63,048 bases of DNA from Thalassotalea sp. (GCA_022448425.1 JAKVCY010000112.1:1-63048), one strand, 5' to 3'; counted from the first letter of the stretch, positions 38,231 to 47,130 are shown. A program made the numbers and translations. Notes: a model not told the origin generated them from the letters alone.

Positions 38231-38273
38231 AAGCCCCGTACTAAGTTATACAATGTTGTGCTAGTACGGGCTT
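38231..38273. other. Imperfect stem-loop between collagenase and symporter genes
   Basis: AAGCCCCGTACTA can pair with TAGTACGGGCTT with one bulged C and a loop of about 18 bases. It follows the collagenase stop by 54 bases. The T-run after it is short, so terminator activity is uncertain. Confidence 0.45.
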
Positions 38274-38343
38274 AATTGACATCGCATTCTCAATATAAAC
38301 TCTGTTAAGCTACGAGTTTAGTATAATTTTTAATGGTTTAGGT

Positions 38344-39753
38344 ATGATAGAGCAGTGGGTAGGCCTGATTAATGGCCATTTATGGGGCAGCGTTTTAATT
38401 TATTTGCTAACAAGTTGTGGCATTTGGTTCAGCTGGCGCTTACGTCTAATTCAAATGCGTCACTTTACGCACATGTTTTCCCTGCTGAAAAACAGTCGTA
38501 ACAAATCAACTCACGGTATTTCATCCTTTCAAGCCTTGTGTACTTCACTCGCTGCGCGTGTAGGTACAGGTAATCTGATGGGGGTTGCTGTAGCGATTAC
38601 CTTAGGTGGACCCGGTGCAATATTTTGGATGTGGATTATTGCCTTTTTCGGTATGGCGACAGCCTATGCAGAGAGTGCATTAGGCCAGCTCTACAAAGAA
38701 AAAGATAGCAATAATAACTTTCGCGGTGGTCCAGCATATTATATGAGAAAGGGTGTGAAGAGCCCTAAACTCGCTATCGCTTTTTCACTGTGTTTATTCT
38801 TCGGCTACGGCTTCGTGTTTAGTTCAGTGCAAGCCAATTCAATTACTGACGCGTTCCAAGGATCTTTTGGAATCGACCCTATGATCACGGGCGTAGCCAT
38901 TACCTTGCTTGCGGGCTTCATCATTATGGGCGGTTTACGCAATATCGCTCGATTTGCTGAACTTGCGGTTCCTTTTATGGGGATTGCGTATGTATTGGTA
39001 GCACTCGTTGTTATCGGCATCAATATTGACAAAATCCCCGGTATCATTACCGATATTGTTACTTCAGCTTTTGGCTTAAAAGAAGCGGGTGGAGGCCTCA
39101 TGGGCGCAGCCATTGTTCAGGGCGTTCAACGTGGTCTTTACTCAAATGAAGCGGGTATGGGTAGCTCGCCAAATGCAGCTGCCGCAGCTGAGCCAAACCC
39201 TCCACACCCGGCTTCGCAAGGGTATATGCAATCTTTAGCTGTCTTCTTTGACACTATGATCATCTGTTCGTGCACTGCTTTTATTATTTTACTTGCTGAT
39301 GGTAATGGTGATACTGCAATGGGTATTCAAATGACCCAGCAAGCCTTGTCTCAACAAGTAGGTGGTTGGGGCGCAGAGTTTATTACATTAGCAATATTGC
39401 TCTTTGGTTTTACTTCTATCGTAGCCAACTATGCCTATGCCGATAATAACTTGAAATATTTGAACCTAGATAACTTGTTAGGTCTATGGTTCTTGCGAAT
39501 AGGCTTTTTGGCTATGCTCATCTTCGGTTCGTCAGCGTCATTGCCAGAAGTTATTGCCCTTGCCGATATGTCTACAGGGCTTATGACGGTGCTTAACGTT
39601 ACCGCCTTACTTTTATTGTCTAAAGTGGTTGTAGGGATTAGCAAAGACTATCAAGAGCAACTTGGTCAAGGTGAGTTGCCTAGCTACGAAGTTGATGAAG
39701 AAACTGAACGCTCATTAGGCCTAGCTAAAGGTATTTGGCGCCAAAGCAAATAA
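38344..39753 (+). CDS. Alanine/glycine:cation symporter (AGCS family)
   Basis: The 469-residue protein has about eleven hydrophobic segments and the AGCS sequence pattern: GISSFQALCTSLAARVGTGNLMGVAVAITLGGPGAIFWMW near residues 59-98, the ESALGQLYKEK loop, and GVQRGLYSNEAGMGSSPNAAAAAEP at about 259-283. Family members take up alanine or glycine with sodium or protons. Collagen is about one third glycine, so its place after the collagenase is meaningful, though general amino acid uptake is also possible. It may have its own promoter in the 166-base gap upstream. Confidence 0.9.
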   Translation: MIEQWVGLINGHLWGSVLIYLLTSCGIWFSWRLRLIQMRHFTHMFSLLKNSRNKSTHGISSFQALCTSLAARVGTGNLMGVAVAITLGGPGAIFWMWIIAFFGMATAYAESALGQLYKEKDSNNNFRGGPAYYMRKGVKSPKLAIAFSLCLFFGYGFVFSSVQANSITDAFQGSFGIDPMITGVAITLLAGFIIMGGLRNIARFAELAVPFMGIAYVLVALVVIGINIDKIPGIITDIVTSAFGLKEAGGGLMGAAIVQGVQRGLYSNEAGMGSSPNAAAAAEPNPPHPASQGYMQSLAVFFDTMIICSCTAFIILLADGNGDTAMGIQMTQQALSQQVGGWGAEFITLAILLFGFTSIVANYAYADNNLKYLNLDNLLGLWFLRIGFLAMLIFGSSASLPEVIALADMSTGLMTVLNVTALLLLSKVVVGISKDYQEQLGQGELPSYEVDEETERSLGLAKGIWRQSK

Positions 39754-39857
39754 ATTAATAGCGCTTTTGTCACCGAACAGTTAAATAAATACGCTAGTAT
39801 TTCTCCTGTGCGGTTTTCCTGTATAATCGCGCCCTGTTTTTTGATTAGGTGTGAATT

Positions 39858-41201
39858 ATGAGTGTTGATGCAATAGGTTTGTCTGAAGGATTATTGAAGG
39901 CGGTAAAGCAGTGTGGCTATAAGCAGCTTACGCCGATTCAGCAGCAAGCTATTCCTGTAATTCGCACAGGTACCGATCTGCTCGCCAGTGCTCAAACGGG
40001 TACTGGTAAAACCGCAGCATTTACCCTGCCGATTCTTGATAAGTTAGCTCACCAAGTGAAAGCTGGTGAGCCGATACTTAGAGCACTTATTCTTACACCT
40101 ACTCGTGAATTAGCCATTCAAGTTGCTGATAATATTCGTCAATATAGCCAGTTTCTGCCAATCAAATCCGGCGTTATTTATGGTGGTGCCGGTATGGCAG
40201 GCCAAGAAAAAGTGTTGAAAGAGGGCGTTGATATTCTTGTCGCCACGCCTGGTCGATTATTGGAGCACATGCAGCTTCGCAACGTTTCTTTAGCGCAAGT
40301 AAAATACATGGTACTTGATGAAGCCGATCGCATGCTAGATATGGGATTTTTAAACGACATTGAGCGTATTACTGCACAAATTAAGCACAAACACCAAACA
40401 TTAATGTTTAGTGCTACCTTCTCGAACAAAGTAAAAACACTTGCCAATCAAATTCTCTACACGCCGAAAACTATCGAAGTTGCCAAGCAAAACTCTACGT
40501 CTGGTAAAGTTAAGCAAGCGGTTTACTGGGTATCAGAGGCAAGAAAGCGTGAATTGTTGTCTGAAATAATCGGCGTCAATAACTGGCATCAAGTGATGGT
40601 GTTTGCGGGTACGCGTGAGAGTGCTAACCAACTAGCCAAAGAGTTAAAGCTAGACGGTATTAAAACGGCACTGTGCCATGGAGAGCGTTCACAAGGTGCT
40701 CGTAACAAAGCCTTAGAGCAATTTGTTGCTGGTGAGGTACGTGTACTCGTAGCAACTGATGTTGCAGCGCGAGGTCTTGATATTCCGAACTTACCGTATG
40801 TGGTGAACTTCCATTTACCTTTCTTAGCGGAGGACTATGTGCATCGTGTCGGCAGAACAGGACGAGCGGGCAAGAATGGAACAGCCATTTCACTGGTTAG
40901 CCCTAAAGATGAAAAATTCTTGGGTAATATCGAACAGCTTATTGGCCGTAAATTTGAAAAAATCGTCTTGCCTGGCTATGAAATGACTGAGAAAGAGTAC
41001 GATGCAAGTAAGCAACATGTCATTGAGGCGGCCAAGAAGAACCGCTATCAGGCAACTCAAGATAAAAATCGCGCAGTTGCTCAAAAGCGAGCAGCCAAAA
41101 GTGGTAATGCTGGTAAATTAGGTAAAGCAGCAGGTAAAGCCAAGAAAGCTTTAAAATTGACCAAAGTAAAGAAAGCTAAAAAAGCAAAACTAACAAGATA
41201 A
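39858..41201 (+). CDS. rhlE: DEAD-box RNA helicase, RhlE-like
   Basis: The 447-residue helicase has all DEAD-box motifs: the Q motif (GYKQLTPIQQQAIP), Walker A AQTGTGKT near residue 47, PTRELAIQ, VLDEADRMLDMGF, MFSATFS, and HRVGRTGRAGKNG. The opening VDAIGLSEGLLKAVKQCGY is like RhlE. The C-terminal tail (about 385-447) is Lys/Ala-rich and basic, a common RNA-binding extension. Such enzymes act in ribosome assembly and RNA turnover, often in the cold. A TATAAT at 39822-39827 is a plausible -10 element, without a good -35. Confidence 0.92.
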   Translation: MSVDAIGLSEGLLKAVKQCGYKQLTPIQQQAIPVIRTGTDLLASAQTGTGKTAAFTLPILDKLAHQVKAGEPILRALILTPTRELAIQVADNIRQYSQFLPIKSGVIYGGAGMAGQEKVLKEGVDILVATPGRLLEHMQLRNVSLAQVKYMVLDEADRMLDMGFLNDIERITAQIKHKHQTLMFSATFSNKVKTLANQILYTPKTIEVAKQNSTSGKVKQAVYWVSEARKRELLSEIIGVNNWHQVMVFAGTRESANQLAKELKLDGIKTALCHGERSQGARNKALEQFVAGEVRVLVATDVAARGLDIPNLPYVVNFHLPFLAEDYVHRVGRTGRAGKNGTAISLVSPKDEKFLGNIEQLIGRKFEKIVLPGYEMTEKEYDASKQHVIEAAKKNRYQATQDKNRAVAQKRAAKSGNAGKLGKAAGKAKKALKLTKVKKAKKAKLTR

Positions 41202-41288
41202 GCTGAAAAAGATAAATTAACAAAGTAAGACGCCGTAAGAAAATCTATATTCACAAAACCAGAAGGGTGCTCATTCGCTAACTCACTG

Positions 41289-41966
41289 ATGGCAACATAT
41301 CCTGAACTAATCGATATTCCGTTTGAGCATCGTCATCAGTGCTGGTTTTGTGGTGAACCTAGCCACGTCTCATTTACCTTTCCTCATAGCGGCTATTTGG
41401 TTATTGCTTGTCCACACCCAACGCTTATCGTGCCTTGCTGCGGCGAGTGCCATACACTTGCCAGAAAAGCCCAGGTCGACGATATTTGGCAAGCCCGTCA
41501 AAGTGTTAAAGCAGGGCTGATCAAACGTTACCGCAAAGATTTAGCGATTGGCATCAATTGGACTCAGGAAGAGTTAGCCAACAGCGGATTTGAAGGGGGA
41601 AACTTTGAAGGCTTTCAGCGCAGTGCGTGGTTTATGCATGAAGTGGCCAAAGACAGAGTTAACTACAAAGCCTGGCCGCTATCTTATCGAGGTGAAGACT
41701 TAGAAGAAGTGTTCGTTAAAGACAGTTTTACTTTTGATGGCGTCACATATCCATCTGTGGACGATGCAATTTTGCACTATGCGCAAAGCTTTGGAATTAA
41801 AGTGCAGGTGATGAAAAAGGCGCTGGCAATAACTGGCATCGAAGCTTTTGCCGACGCGGTAAGGTTTTGCCGCCTACTAGTTGGAGCAACGCCTGATGAA
41901 ATTAAAGTCGCGTTAGTGGGCTTGGCAAGCAATATACAAATCGGTGAAGCCTATAACGATAGTTAA
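41289..41966 (+). CDS. Protein of unknown function with zinc-ribbon-like cysteines
   Basis: I do not recognise a named family for this 225-residue soluble protein. Two CxxC pairs, Cys18/Cys21 (CWFCGEP) and Cys51/Cys54 (CCGECH), are spaced like a treble-clef or HNH-type zinc site, with nearby HRH (14-16) and His55. The remainder is helical, with a WxxEELANSGFEGGNFEGFQRS segment around residues 97-117 and no signal peptide. The compositional character is like its neighbours, so recent transfer is not indicated. It follows rhlE by 88 bases and may share its transcript. Nucleic-acid binding is a possibility only. Confidence 0.7.
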   Translation: MATYPELIDIPFEHRHQCWFCGEPSHVSFTFPHSGYLVIACPHPTLIVPCCGECHTLARKAQVDDIWQARQSVKAGLIKRYRKDLAIGINWTQEELANSGFEGGNFEGFQRSAWFMHEVAKDRVNYKAWPLSYRGEDLEEVFVKDSFTFDGVTYPSVDDAILHYAQSFGIKVQVMKKALAITGIEAFADAVRFCRLLVGATPDEIKVALVGLASNIQIGEAYNDS

Positions 41967-42016
41967 GCTTGCCACAAACTTATACTTACATCAATATTCA
42001 ACTAGATAGGCTTCTA

Positions 42017-42907
42017 TCAAACAATATTAGTGTTTTTAGCTAATCGTGTTTTTTGACGGTATAAGTCTTTGTCAGCTCTTTCAAAAAAGCTGTGCACTGC
42101 ATCATCCTTCAGCATAAACGTAGCACCCAGGCTGCAACTCACCTTATATTTGGTAAGGTAAGAGTCAAGCGAAACTGCACCATTAATGCGTTGATATATA
42201 ACGTTTAATGATTGTTCGTCAGCAGCTTCAATCAGGACTACAAATTCGTCACCGCCAAAGCGGAACAAGCTGTCTGAGTCTCGAACACTCACGCGAAGTG
42301 CGTCTGCAAAATGTTGAAGTACTTTATCGCCAACAGCATGACCAAATGTGTCGTTGATTGCTTTAAACTTGTTTAAATCGGCAACAATAATACCCACACT
42401 TGCTTGGCTGCGTTTTGCCTGATGCATTGCACGGTTAACTTGCTGGTCAAAGTAACGACGGTTACCAAGGCCCGTAAGACTGTCCTGCATGGCAAGAAGT
42501 AATGCTTGTTTGTATGCTAGTGCATTTTTGACTGGGTGAACCAGATATGCGTGTAACTCTCTTAGTATGTTGACATTCGTTGAAGACAACGGGCTATTCA
42601 TTGCGTAAATGAGCTCGCCAAGTACTTCTCCTGCAGCAGTTAGCGTAAATCTGCGCTCTATTTTACCCTTTCTGCTACCTCTAATTGCAGCAGAAGTAAT
42701 TTTTGATTCGAAATAAAGTCCTGAAAAATCGACATATTTGCTCGTTTCCATAGCGAACTTACTTAACATTGCATCCAGCTCTAATGTAGTCTGCAATTGC
42801 TCTAGCAGTGCCAGACCATGCTTATTGGTGTTAACATGGTGAGTATCGAAAACGCGGTAAGCGTTAAACTCAGAAAATTGGCTATCCAATAAATTTAACG
42901 TTTGCAT
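42017..42907 (-). CDS. Diguanylate cyclase (GGDEF domain)
   Basis: The 296-residue protein has a C-terminal GGDEF domain (about 135-290) opening with DSLTGLGNRRYFDQ and carrying the intact active-site GGDEF at 218-222. The RxxD inhibitory I-site (RDSD, 209-212) lies five residues before it, so product inhibition by c-di-GMP is likely. The N-terminal region (about 25-130) resembles a GAF-type sensor module but lacks a clear cofactor motif. No membrane segment is seen. It would make c-di-GMP from GTP in the cytosol. A c-di-GMP riboswitch occurs 4 kb downstream in the same window. Confidence 0.92.
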   Translation of the reverse strand: MQTLNLLDSQFSEFNAYRVFDTHHVNTNKHGLALLEQLQTTLELDAMLSKFAMETSKYVDFSGLYFESKITSAAIRGSRKGKIERRFTLTAAGEVLGELIYAMNSPLSSTNVNILRELHAYLVHPVKNALAYKQALLLAMQDSLTGLGNRRYFDQQVNRAMHQAKRSQASVGIIVADLNKFKAINDTFGHAVGDKVLQHFADALRVSVRDSDSLFRFGGDEFVVLIEAADEQSLNVIYQRINGAVSLDSYLTKYKVSCSLGATFMLKDDAVHSFFERADKDLYRQKTRLAKNTNIV

Positions 42908-43153
42908 GTTACGGCCTTAGTTCAAACTTCGATGATTAAAACGACGGAGAATTAGGGCAATAGGATTTCGTCAAGAAATCGGCGTACTACGTTATACCCT
43001 ATAATCAGTATGGTTAAAGCAAACACCATGCCTATTTGGCTTCAGCGAATAACAAGCTTTTAATTGATTGAATATTAAGGTATAAAATTTACTTATTGGC
43101 GAAACGTATTATTTTGCCAAATCAAGACTGGAATTGACCCCAAAGAGGCTGTT

Positions 43154-45133
43154 GTGATTGCTCATATGGAAATCCTGGCTATTTTAGCCTGTGCTGTTGT
43201 CATCGTATTTCTTTTTAGAAAACTGCACCTCCCTGCGATCCTCGCATACCTCGTGGCAGGGATAGTCGTTGCAAGGCCAGAACTCGGCTTACAGTTTGAT
43301 GCAAGCACTTACGATCACATTGCCGAGATGGGAATTGTTTTCCTGCTGTTTACCTTGGGATTGGAGTTTTCCCTTCCCAAGTTGATGGCAATGAGAAACT
43401 TAGTTATCGCGGTAGGTAGTTTACAGGTAGCAGTCTCCATGGCGGTATTCTTAGTCATTGCCATGTTATTTGGGCAGTCGTTTGCCAGTGCCTTTGTCAT
43501 TAGTGCTATTTTGGCGCTTTCTTCCACAGCCATTGTCATTCGCCAGTTAAGTGAATCTGGAGCAATGAAGCGTAAATCTGGCCAAATTTCTGTCGCAGTT
43601 TTGCTATTTCAAGATGTCGCTGTTGTACCGCTTTTAATAATTATCCCTATGCTATCCCCGAATAGTGAAGGGTCTATGGCGTTAGCACTAGCGTTTGCGT
43701 TAGTTAAAGGTGTGTTTGTAGTTGGCATTTTGTTGTTAACGGGTAAATGGTTTCTACCGCGCTTATTTGACCTTGTTGCCAGAGTAAGAACCGATGAACT
43801 CTTTGTTTTAACCACGCTACTTGTCACGTTAATGGCTGCAGCACTTACGCAATGGTTCGGTTTATCAATGGCACTCGGAGCGTTTCTTGCCGGTATGATG
43901 TTAGGTGAGAGCGAATACAAGCATCAGTTAGAAGCTGATATTCGTCCTTATCGCGATATTTTGCTCGGTCTGTTCTTTGTCACAGTCGGGATGAAGCTTG
44001 ATATTGCGCTATTGCTCTCAGAGCCTGTAACTCTGTTACTCACTATGGTGGCATTTATGTTGGTTAAGGCCATCATCATTAAATTGTTGGCTGTTCGGGC
44101 GGGGGAATCCAGTAAAGACGGTTGGGCATCTGGTTTTATGTTGGCACAAATGGGGGAATTTGGTTTCGTCCTAGTTGCATTGGCGACGCAAGAAAGCGTG
44201 CTGTCTGATGATGTTGCATCGATGCTGATTGGCGCTGGTGTGATTAGTATGGCGATTACTCCTTATATGGTAAGCAATGCAAGGTCTTGGGGGCGTTGGT
44301 TAGCAAACGAAAAACCAATCGATACTGCCGATCTCAAGACTCTGCCAGCATCGACTAACGCCAACGCTACTCTAAAAGATCACGTAATTATTTGTGGCTT
44401 TGGCCGTATTGGTCAAACAGTTAGTCGATTCCTTAAACAAGAAAAAATAGAGTTTGTTGCCATCGATATTGACCCGCTTAGAACAAGAAAAGCGCGTGAA
44501 GCAGGTGAAAATGTTTTGTTTGGTACTTCGCGACAAGCTGAACTTTTACACGCTGCTCACTTGGATACCGCAAAATTAGTGGTGATAGCGTTTGGCGAAG
44601 ACAAGCAGTCTGCAGAAGTTATTCAGAAGGTAAGAAGCCTATCACCAAAAGTGCCAATTTTGGTAAGAACTCGAAACGACGACCAGTTAGCGATGCTGCA
44701 AGGTGCGGGAGCCAATGAAGTCGTCCCTGAGAGCTTGGAAGGCGCTTTAATGCTGGTATCCCAAGTGCTTTCTCTTACGGGCGTACCTTTCTCACGTATT
44801 ATTCGTTTAGTACAAAAAGAGCGTAAGAACCATTACAACCATTTGCACGGTTTCTTCCAAGGCGAACATACTGACATGAGCGCTGAAGGTATTGACCGTA
44901 TTGAATTTGCACATGCAGTACTACTGACTGAAGATTCATTTGCTAATGGCCGCTCTATTCGCTCACTTGATTTTGCTAATAGGCGTATTCATGTGATCGC
45001 ATTAAAACGAGATGGTGAAGAGGTTGAGGAGCCTGATGACAACACTACCCTTCAATCTCAGGATACCTTAATATTGCGTGGGAAGCCGAGAAGGGTGGAA
45101 CGTGCAGAGCGCTTTATTCACGAAGGTAATTAA
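43154..45133 (+). CDS. CPA2-family cation:proton antiporter with RCK domain (KefB/KefC-like)
   Basis: The 659-residue protein has an N-terminal exchanger domain of about 12 helices (residues 5-385), with MGIVFLLFTLGLEFSLPKL and GAFLAGMMLGESEYKHQLEADIRP. An RCK/TrkA-N nucleotide-binding domain begins near 409 with VIICGFGRIGQTVSRFL. A TrkA-C-like domain covers about 575-655. Such proteins exchange K+ or Na+ for protons, gated by nucleotides or glutathione conjugates in Kef. Ion specificity cannot be read from sequence. I keep the GTG at 43154 because AGAGG lies 5-6 bases upstream; the ATG 12 bases later is too far from it. Confidence 0.9.
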   Translation: MIAHMEILAILACAVVIVFLFRKLHLPAILAYLVAGIVVARPELGLQFDASTYDHIAEMGIVFLLFTLGLEFSLPKLMAMRNLVIAVGSLQVAVSMAVFLVIAMLFGQSFASAFVISAILALSSTAIVIRQLSESGAMKRKSGQISVAVLLFQDVAVVPLLIIIPMLSPNSEGSMALALAFALVKGVFVVGILLLTGKWFLPRLFDLVARVRTDELFVLTTLLVTLMAAALTQWFGLSMALGAFLAGMMLGESEYKHQLEADIRPYRDILLGLFFVTVGMKLDIALLLSEPVTLLLTMVAFMLVKAIIIKLLAVRAGESSKDGWASGFMLAQMGEFGFVLVALATQESVLSDDVASMLIGAGVISMAITPYMVSNARSWGRWLANEKPIDTADLKTLPASTNANATLKDHVIICGFGRIGQTVSRFLKQEKIEFVAIDIDPLRTRKAREAGENVLFGTSRQAELLHAAHLDTAKLVVIAFGEDKQSAEVIQKVRSLSPKVPILVRTRNDDQLAMLQGAGANEVVPESLEGALMLVSQVLSLTGVPFSRIIRLVQKERKNHYNHLHGFFQGEHTDMSAEGIDRIEFAHAVLLTEDSFANGRSIRSLDFANRRIHVIALKRDGEEVEEPDDNTTLQSQDTLILRGKPRRVERAERFIHEGN

Positions 45134-45162
45134 AGCGCGTTGGCGCTAGAAGAGACGGGTAA

Positions 45163-46314
45163 CTAAATAGACAAAAATGCGCGAATATTATCTTCGTGTG
45201 CCATCGCGTCCTCATAGCCCAGTTTAATTAGTTGCTTACAGAAGTGCTTGTCGAATAACAAATAACTTAGCAAACTAGATTCTAGGTCGTTCTTAACCCC
45301 AATACTCCGAAGTAACAGTTTGACGCCCATTGGCAAATAGTCATAACACTCTTGTGCTATCGCATTGAAATCATGGCTAGGGTTAATGACGAAGGTATCG
45401 ATGTGTTGCAACCCATCTTGTTGTTTGCGTTTTTCCTCATCTATTAACGACAACGTAGAGTTTATACGTTGCAGTCTTTCCAAATCACTTTGCAGTGTGT
45501 CAGCAAATATTGAATCTAACATGTGACCCGCAATAGTTGAGGCTGTTGGCGGATGAGGGTTATTTTCCATTGCATGATGCAACTCTTTCGGCTGTTCCAC
45601 ACCTATAATAAAGATTCGCTGTGCGCCTAAATGTATCGGTGGACTTAGCGGTGATAATTGGTGTATCGAGCCATCGCCATAATGCTGATTCTTTATCTTC
45701 ACAGACGGGAAGAATAACGGGATTGCCGCTGATGCCATCAAGTGTTCACTGTCTATTTGGCAAGGTTCGCCTCGTCGTTTTGCTCTGTACCAAGGTTTGA
45801 TATCTCTTGCCGATTGGTAAAACGTAATCGAGTCACCGCTAGTGTAATTCGATGCAGTCACTGATAGCGAAGATAAGTAGCCATTAAGAATGTTCAGATC
45901 GATGCGCCTGAAGTCAACAACTTGATTCAATAAATGCCTCAAAGGAGCATTATTCAGCAAACTTCGAGCAGTTTTGTTAGCGTAGTCCGCTTGGAAGGTA
46001 GAAAGCATGCCCGAAAACAGGTTACCAAAAACCTGGGTCGCATGGCTGTGGTAAACGCGCTCACAAGTTAGGTTTTTCCATATCCACTCAAGTTTTTTCA
46101 CACCTAGGTGATAACACGAAGCATAACAGGCGAGTGCTGTTGCATTGATTGCGCCTGCCGATGTGCCATTAACAATGGGGAAGGGAATGCCGTGATTTCT
46201 CGGCATAAATTTGGCGATAGCAGATAAAACGCCCACTTGATACGCAGCCCGTGCTCCGCCGCCAGTTAGCAATAATGCGTTTTTGCTTCCTTTGTAGGTT
46301 TTTTTTCCTGCCAT
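45163..46314 (-). CDS. Patatin-like phospholipase
   Basis: The 383-residue protein has the patatin catalytic dyad. The oxyanion loop GGGARAAYQVG is at 18-28, the nucleophile Ser52 is in GTSAG (50-54) and the catalytic Asp214 is in YGDGS. No signal peptide is seen, so it is probably cytoplasmic or membrane-associated. The C-terminal part (about 240-383) is helical and shared with related uncharacterised bacterial patatins. It would hydrolyse acyl esters of lipids; the substrate is unknown. AAGGG sits just before the ATG. It converges with the antiporter gene. Confidence 0.88.
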   Translation of the reverse strand: MAGKKTYKGSKNALLLTGGGARAAYQVGVLSAIAKFMPRNHGIPFPIVNGTSAGAINATALACYASCYHLGVKKLEWIWKNLTCERVYHSHATQVFGNLFSGMLSTFQADYANKTARSLLNNAPLRHLLNQVVDFRRIDLNILNGYLSSLSVTASNYTSGDSITFYQSARDIKPWYRAKRRGEPCQIDSEHLMASAAIPLFFPSVKIKNQHYGDGSIHQLSPLSPPIHLGAQRIFIIGVEQPKELHHAMENNPHPPTASTIAGHMLDSIFADTLQSDLERLQRINSTLSLIDEEKRKQQDGLQHIDTFVINPSHDFNAIAQECYDYLPMGVKLLLRSIGVKNDLESSLLSYLLFDKHFCKQLIKLGYEDAMAHEDNIRAFLSI

Positions 46315-46410
46315 AACCCTTAATACAAAATTACTCTATTTTTTGTATAAGTGTAAAAGAACTCTAGTAATTCTACTAGTGGCTTTGGGACGAATTGAAA
46401 AAACGGCAAT

Positions 46411-46438
46411 AAAAAAGCCAGCAAAAAGCTGGCCTTTT
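46411..46438 (-). terminator. Rho-independent terminator after the DUF3718 gene
   Basis: GCCAGC and GCTGGC arms around AAAAA are followed on the minus strand by TTTTTT. It lies about 60 bases past the DUF3718 stop. The plus strand also has CCTTTT, so weak bidirectional activity is possible. Confidence 0.85.
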
Positions 46439-46499
46439 ATTAGCGACATAAGAATTATTAACTAGTAAACAATTATTAGTAACGTCTACCAGAAAATAA

Positions 46500-46859
46500 T
46501 TAACTGCTAACGCGAGCTTTTGCTGCGTCAGCTAAAGGTTGCGAACCTGTTTGGAGTGATGTCAAATTAGCTGAAACAACTTTTTTAGATAATTTTTTAA
46601 TCATCAAAGAACCTGTTGCGACTGAATTTCTTGCTACTGCAAACTCCAACAAGTTTTTACCATTACACCGAATATCGGCAAAAATACTACGTATTTTTAA
46701 TTTGTTCGACTTTAAAAATGAACGCATGCGTTTCTTGTCATCAGCGGCAACGTATTCACATACACTTTGTGCAATGTTATTCGCGTTCGCTTTTGGTGCT
46801 GTAACAACAGACGTTAAAGTTAAAGCTGCGATGGTAGAAGCTAGTAATAATTTTTTCAT
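46500..46859 (-). CDS. Secreted DUF3718 protein
   Basis: The 119-residue protein has a clear signal peptide (1-26, ending KANA-NNIAQ). A DUF3718 domain follows: SVCEYVAADDKKRMRSFLKSNKLKIRSIFADIRCNGKNLLEFAVARNS, including two conserved cysteines that could form a disulfide in the periplasm. DUF3718 is known mainly from Alteromonadales and Vibrionales and has no assigned role. AAGGTT precedes the ATG. Its mRNA leader is a c-di-GMP-I riboswitch (46931-47030), so the protein is likely tied to the motile/sessile switch. It forms a single-gene unit ended by a hairpin terminator. Confidence 0.88.
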   Translation of the reverse strand: MKKLLLASTIAALTLTSVVTAPKANANNIAQSVCEYVAADDKKRMRSFLKSNKLKIRSIFADIRCNGKNLLEFAVARNSVATGSLMIKKLSKKVVSANLTSLQTGSQPLADAAKARVSS

Positions 46860-46930
46860 TTTAATAACCTTAAAGCTAAATTAGTTCAGTTAAAAAAAGA
46901 AAAAACCACTGGAACGTACCCTTTTAACGA

Positions 46931-47030
46931 GGTAACTCCGCTGTCGTAGACTTTATCAATAAAGTTAAAGTCCTTAGACCGGTGGCTTTGCGTAGCATGC
47001 TTTCACATGCCTTGCCCTTTCTTTGTCACC
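46931..47030 (-). ncRNA. c-di-GMP-I (GEMM-I) riboswitch aptamer
   Basis: Read on the minus strand, the leader has the GEMM-I pattern. GGTGAC starts P1, AAAGGGCAA is next, and a P2 hairpin GCATG/CATGC carries a GAAA tetraloop. The nearly invariant ACGCAAAGCCACCGG junction follows, then a P3 arm with TCTAAGG, ending GCGGAGTTACC, which closes P1 with GGTGAC. Downstream, CCAGTGG followed by a long U-rich run (46885-46905) could pair with CCACCGG inside the aptamer. Ligand binding would then compete with a terminator, suggesting an ON switch. The aptamer is read directly; the switching mode is inferred. Confidence 0.93.
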
Positions 47031-47130
47031 TTAATTATTATCAAATAATTCTGCATTCTGCAACTTTTGTACGTAAAAAGTGTTGCTAAGTTGTTAAATA
47101 TATGTTTTCGGTTAGCGTTAACTAGGTGAT

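Noticed and set aside
38294-38327. Promoter of the AGCS symporter gene
   Set aside because: TATAAA and TATAAT hexamers are present but no properly spaced -35 partner could be found, so I did not list a promoter.
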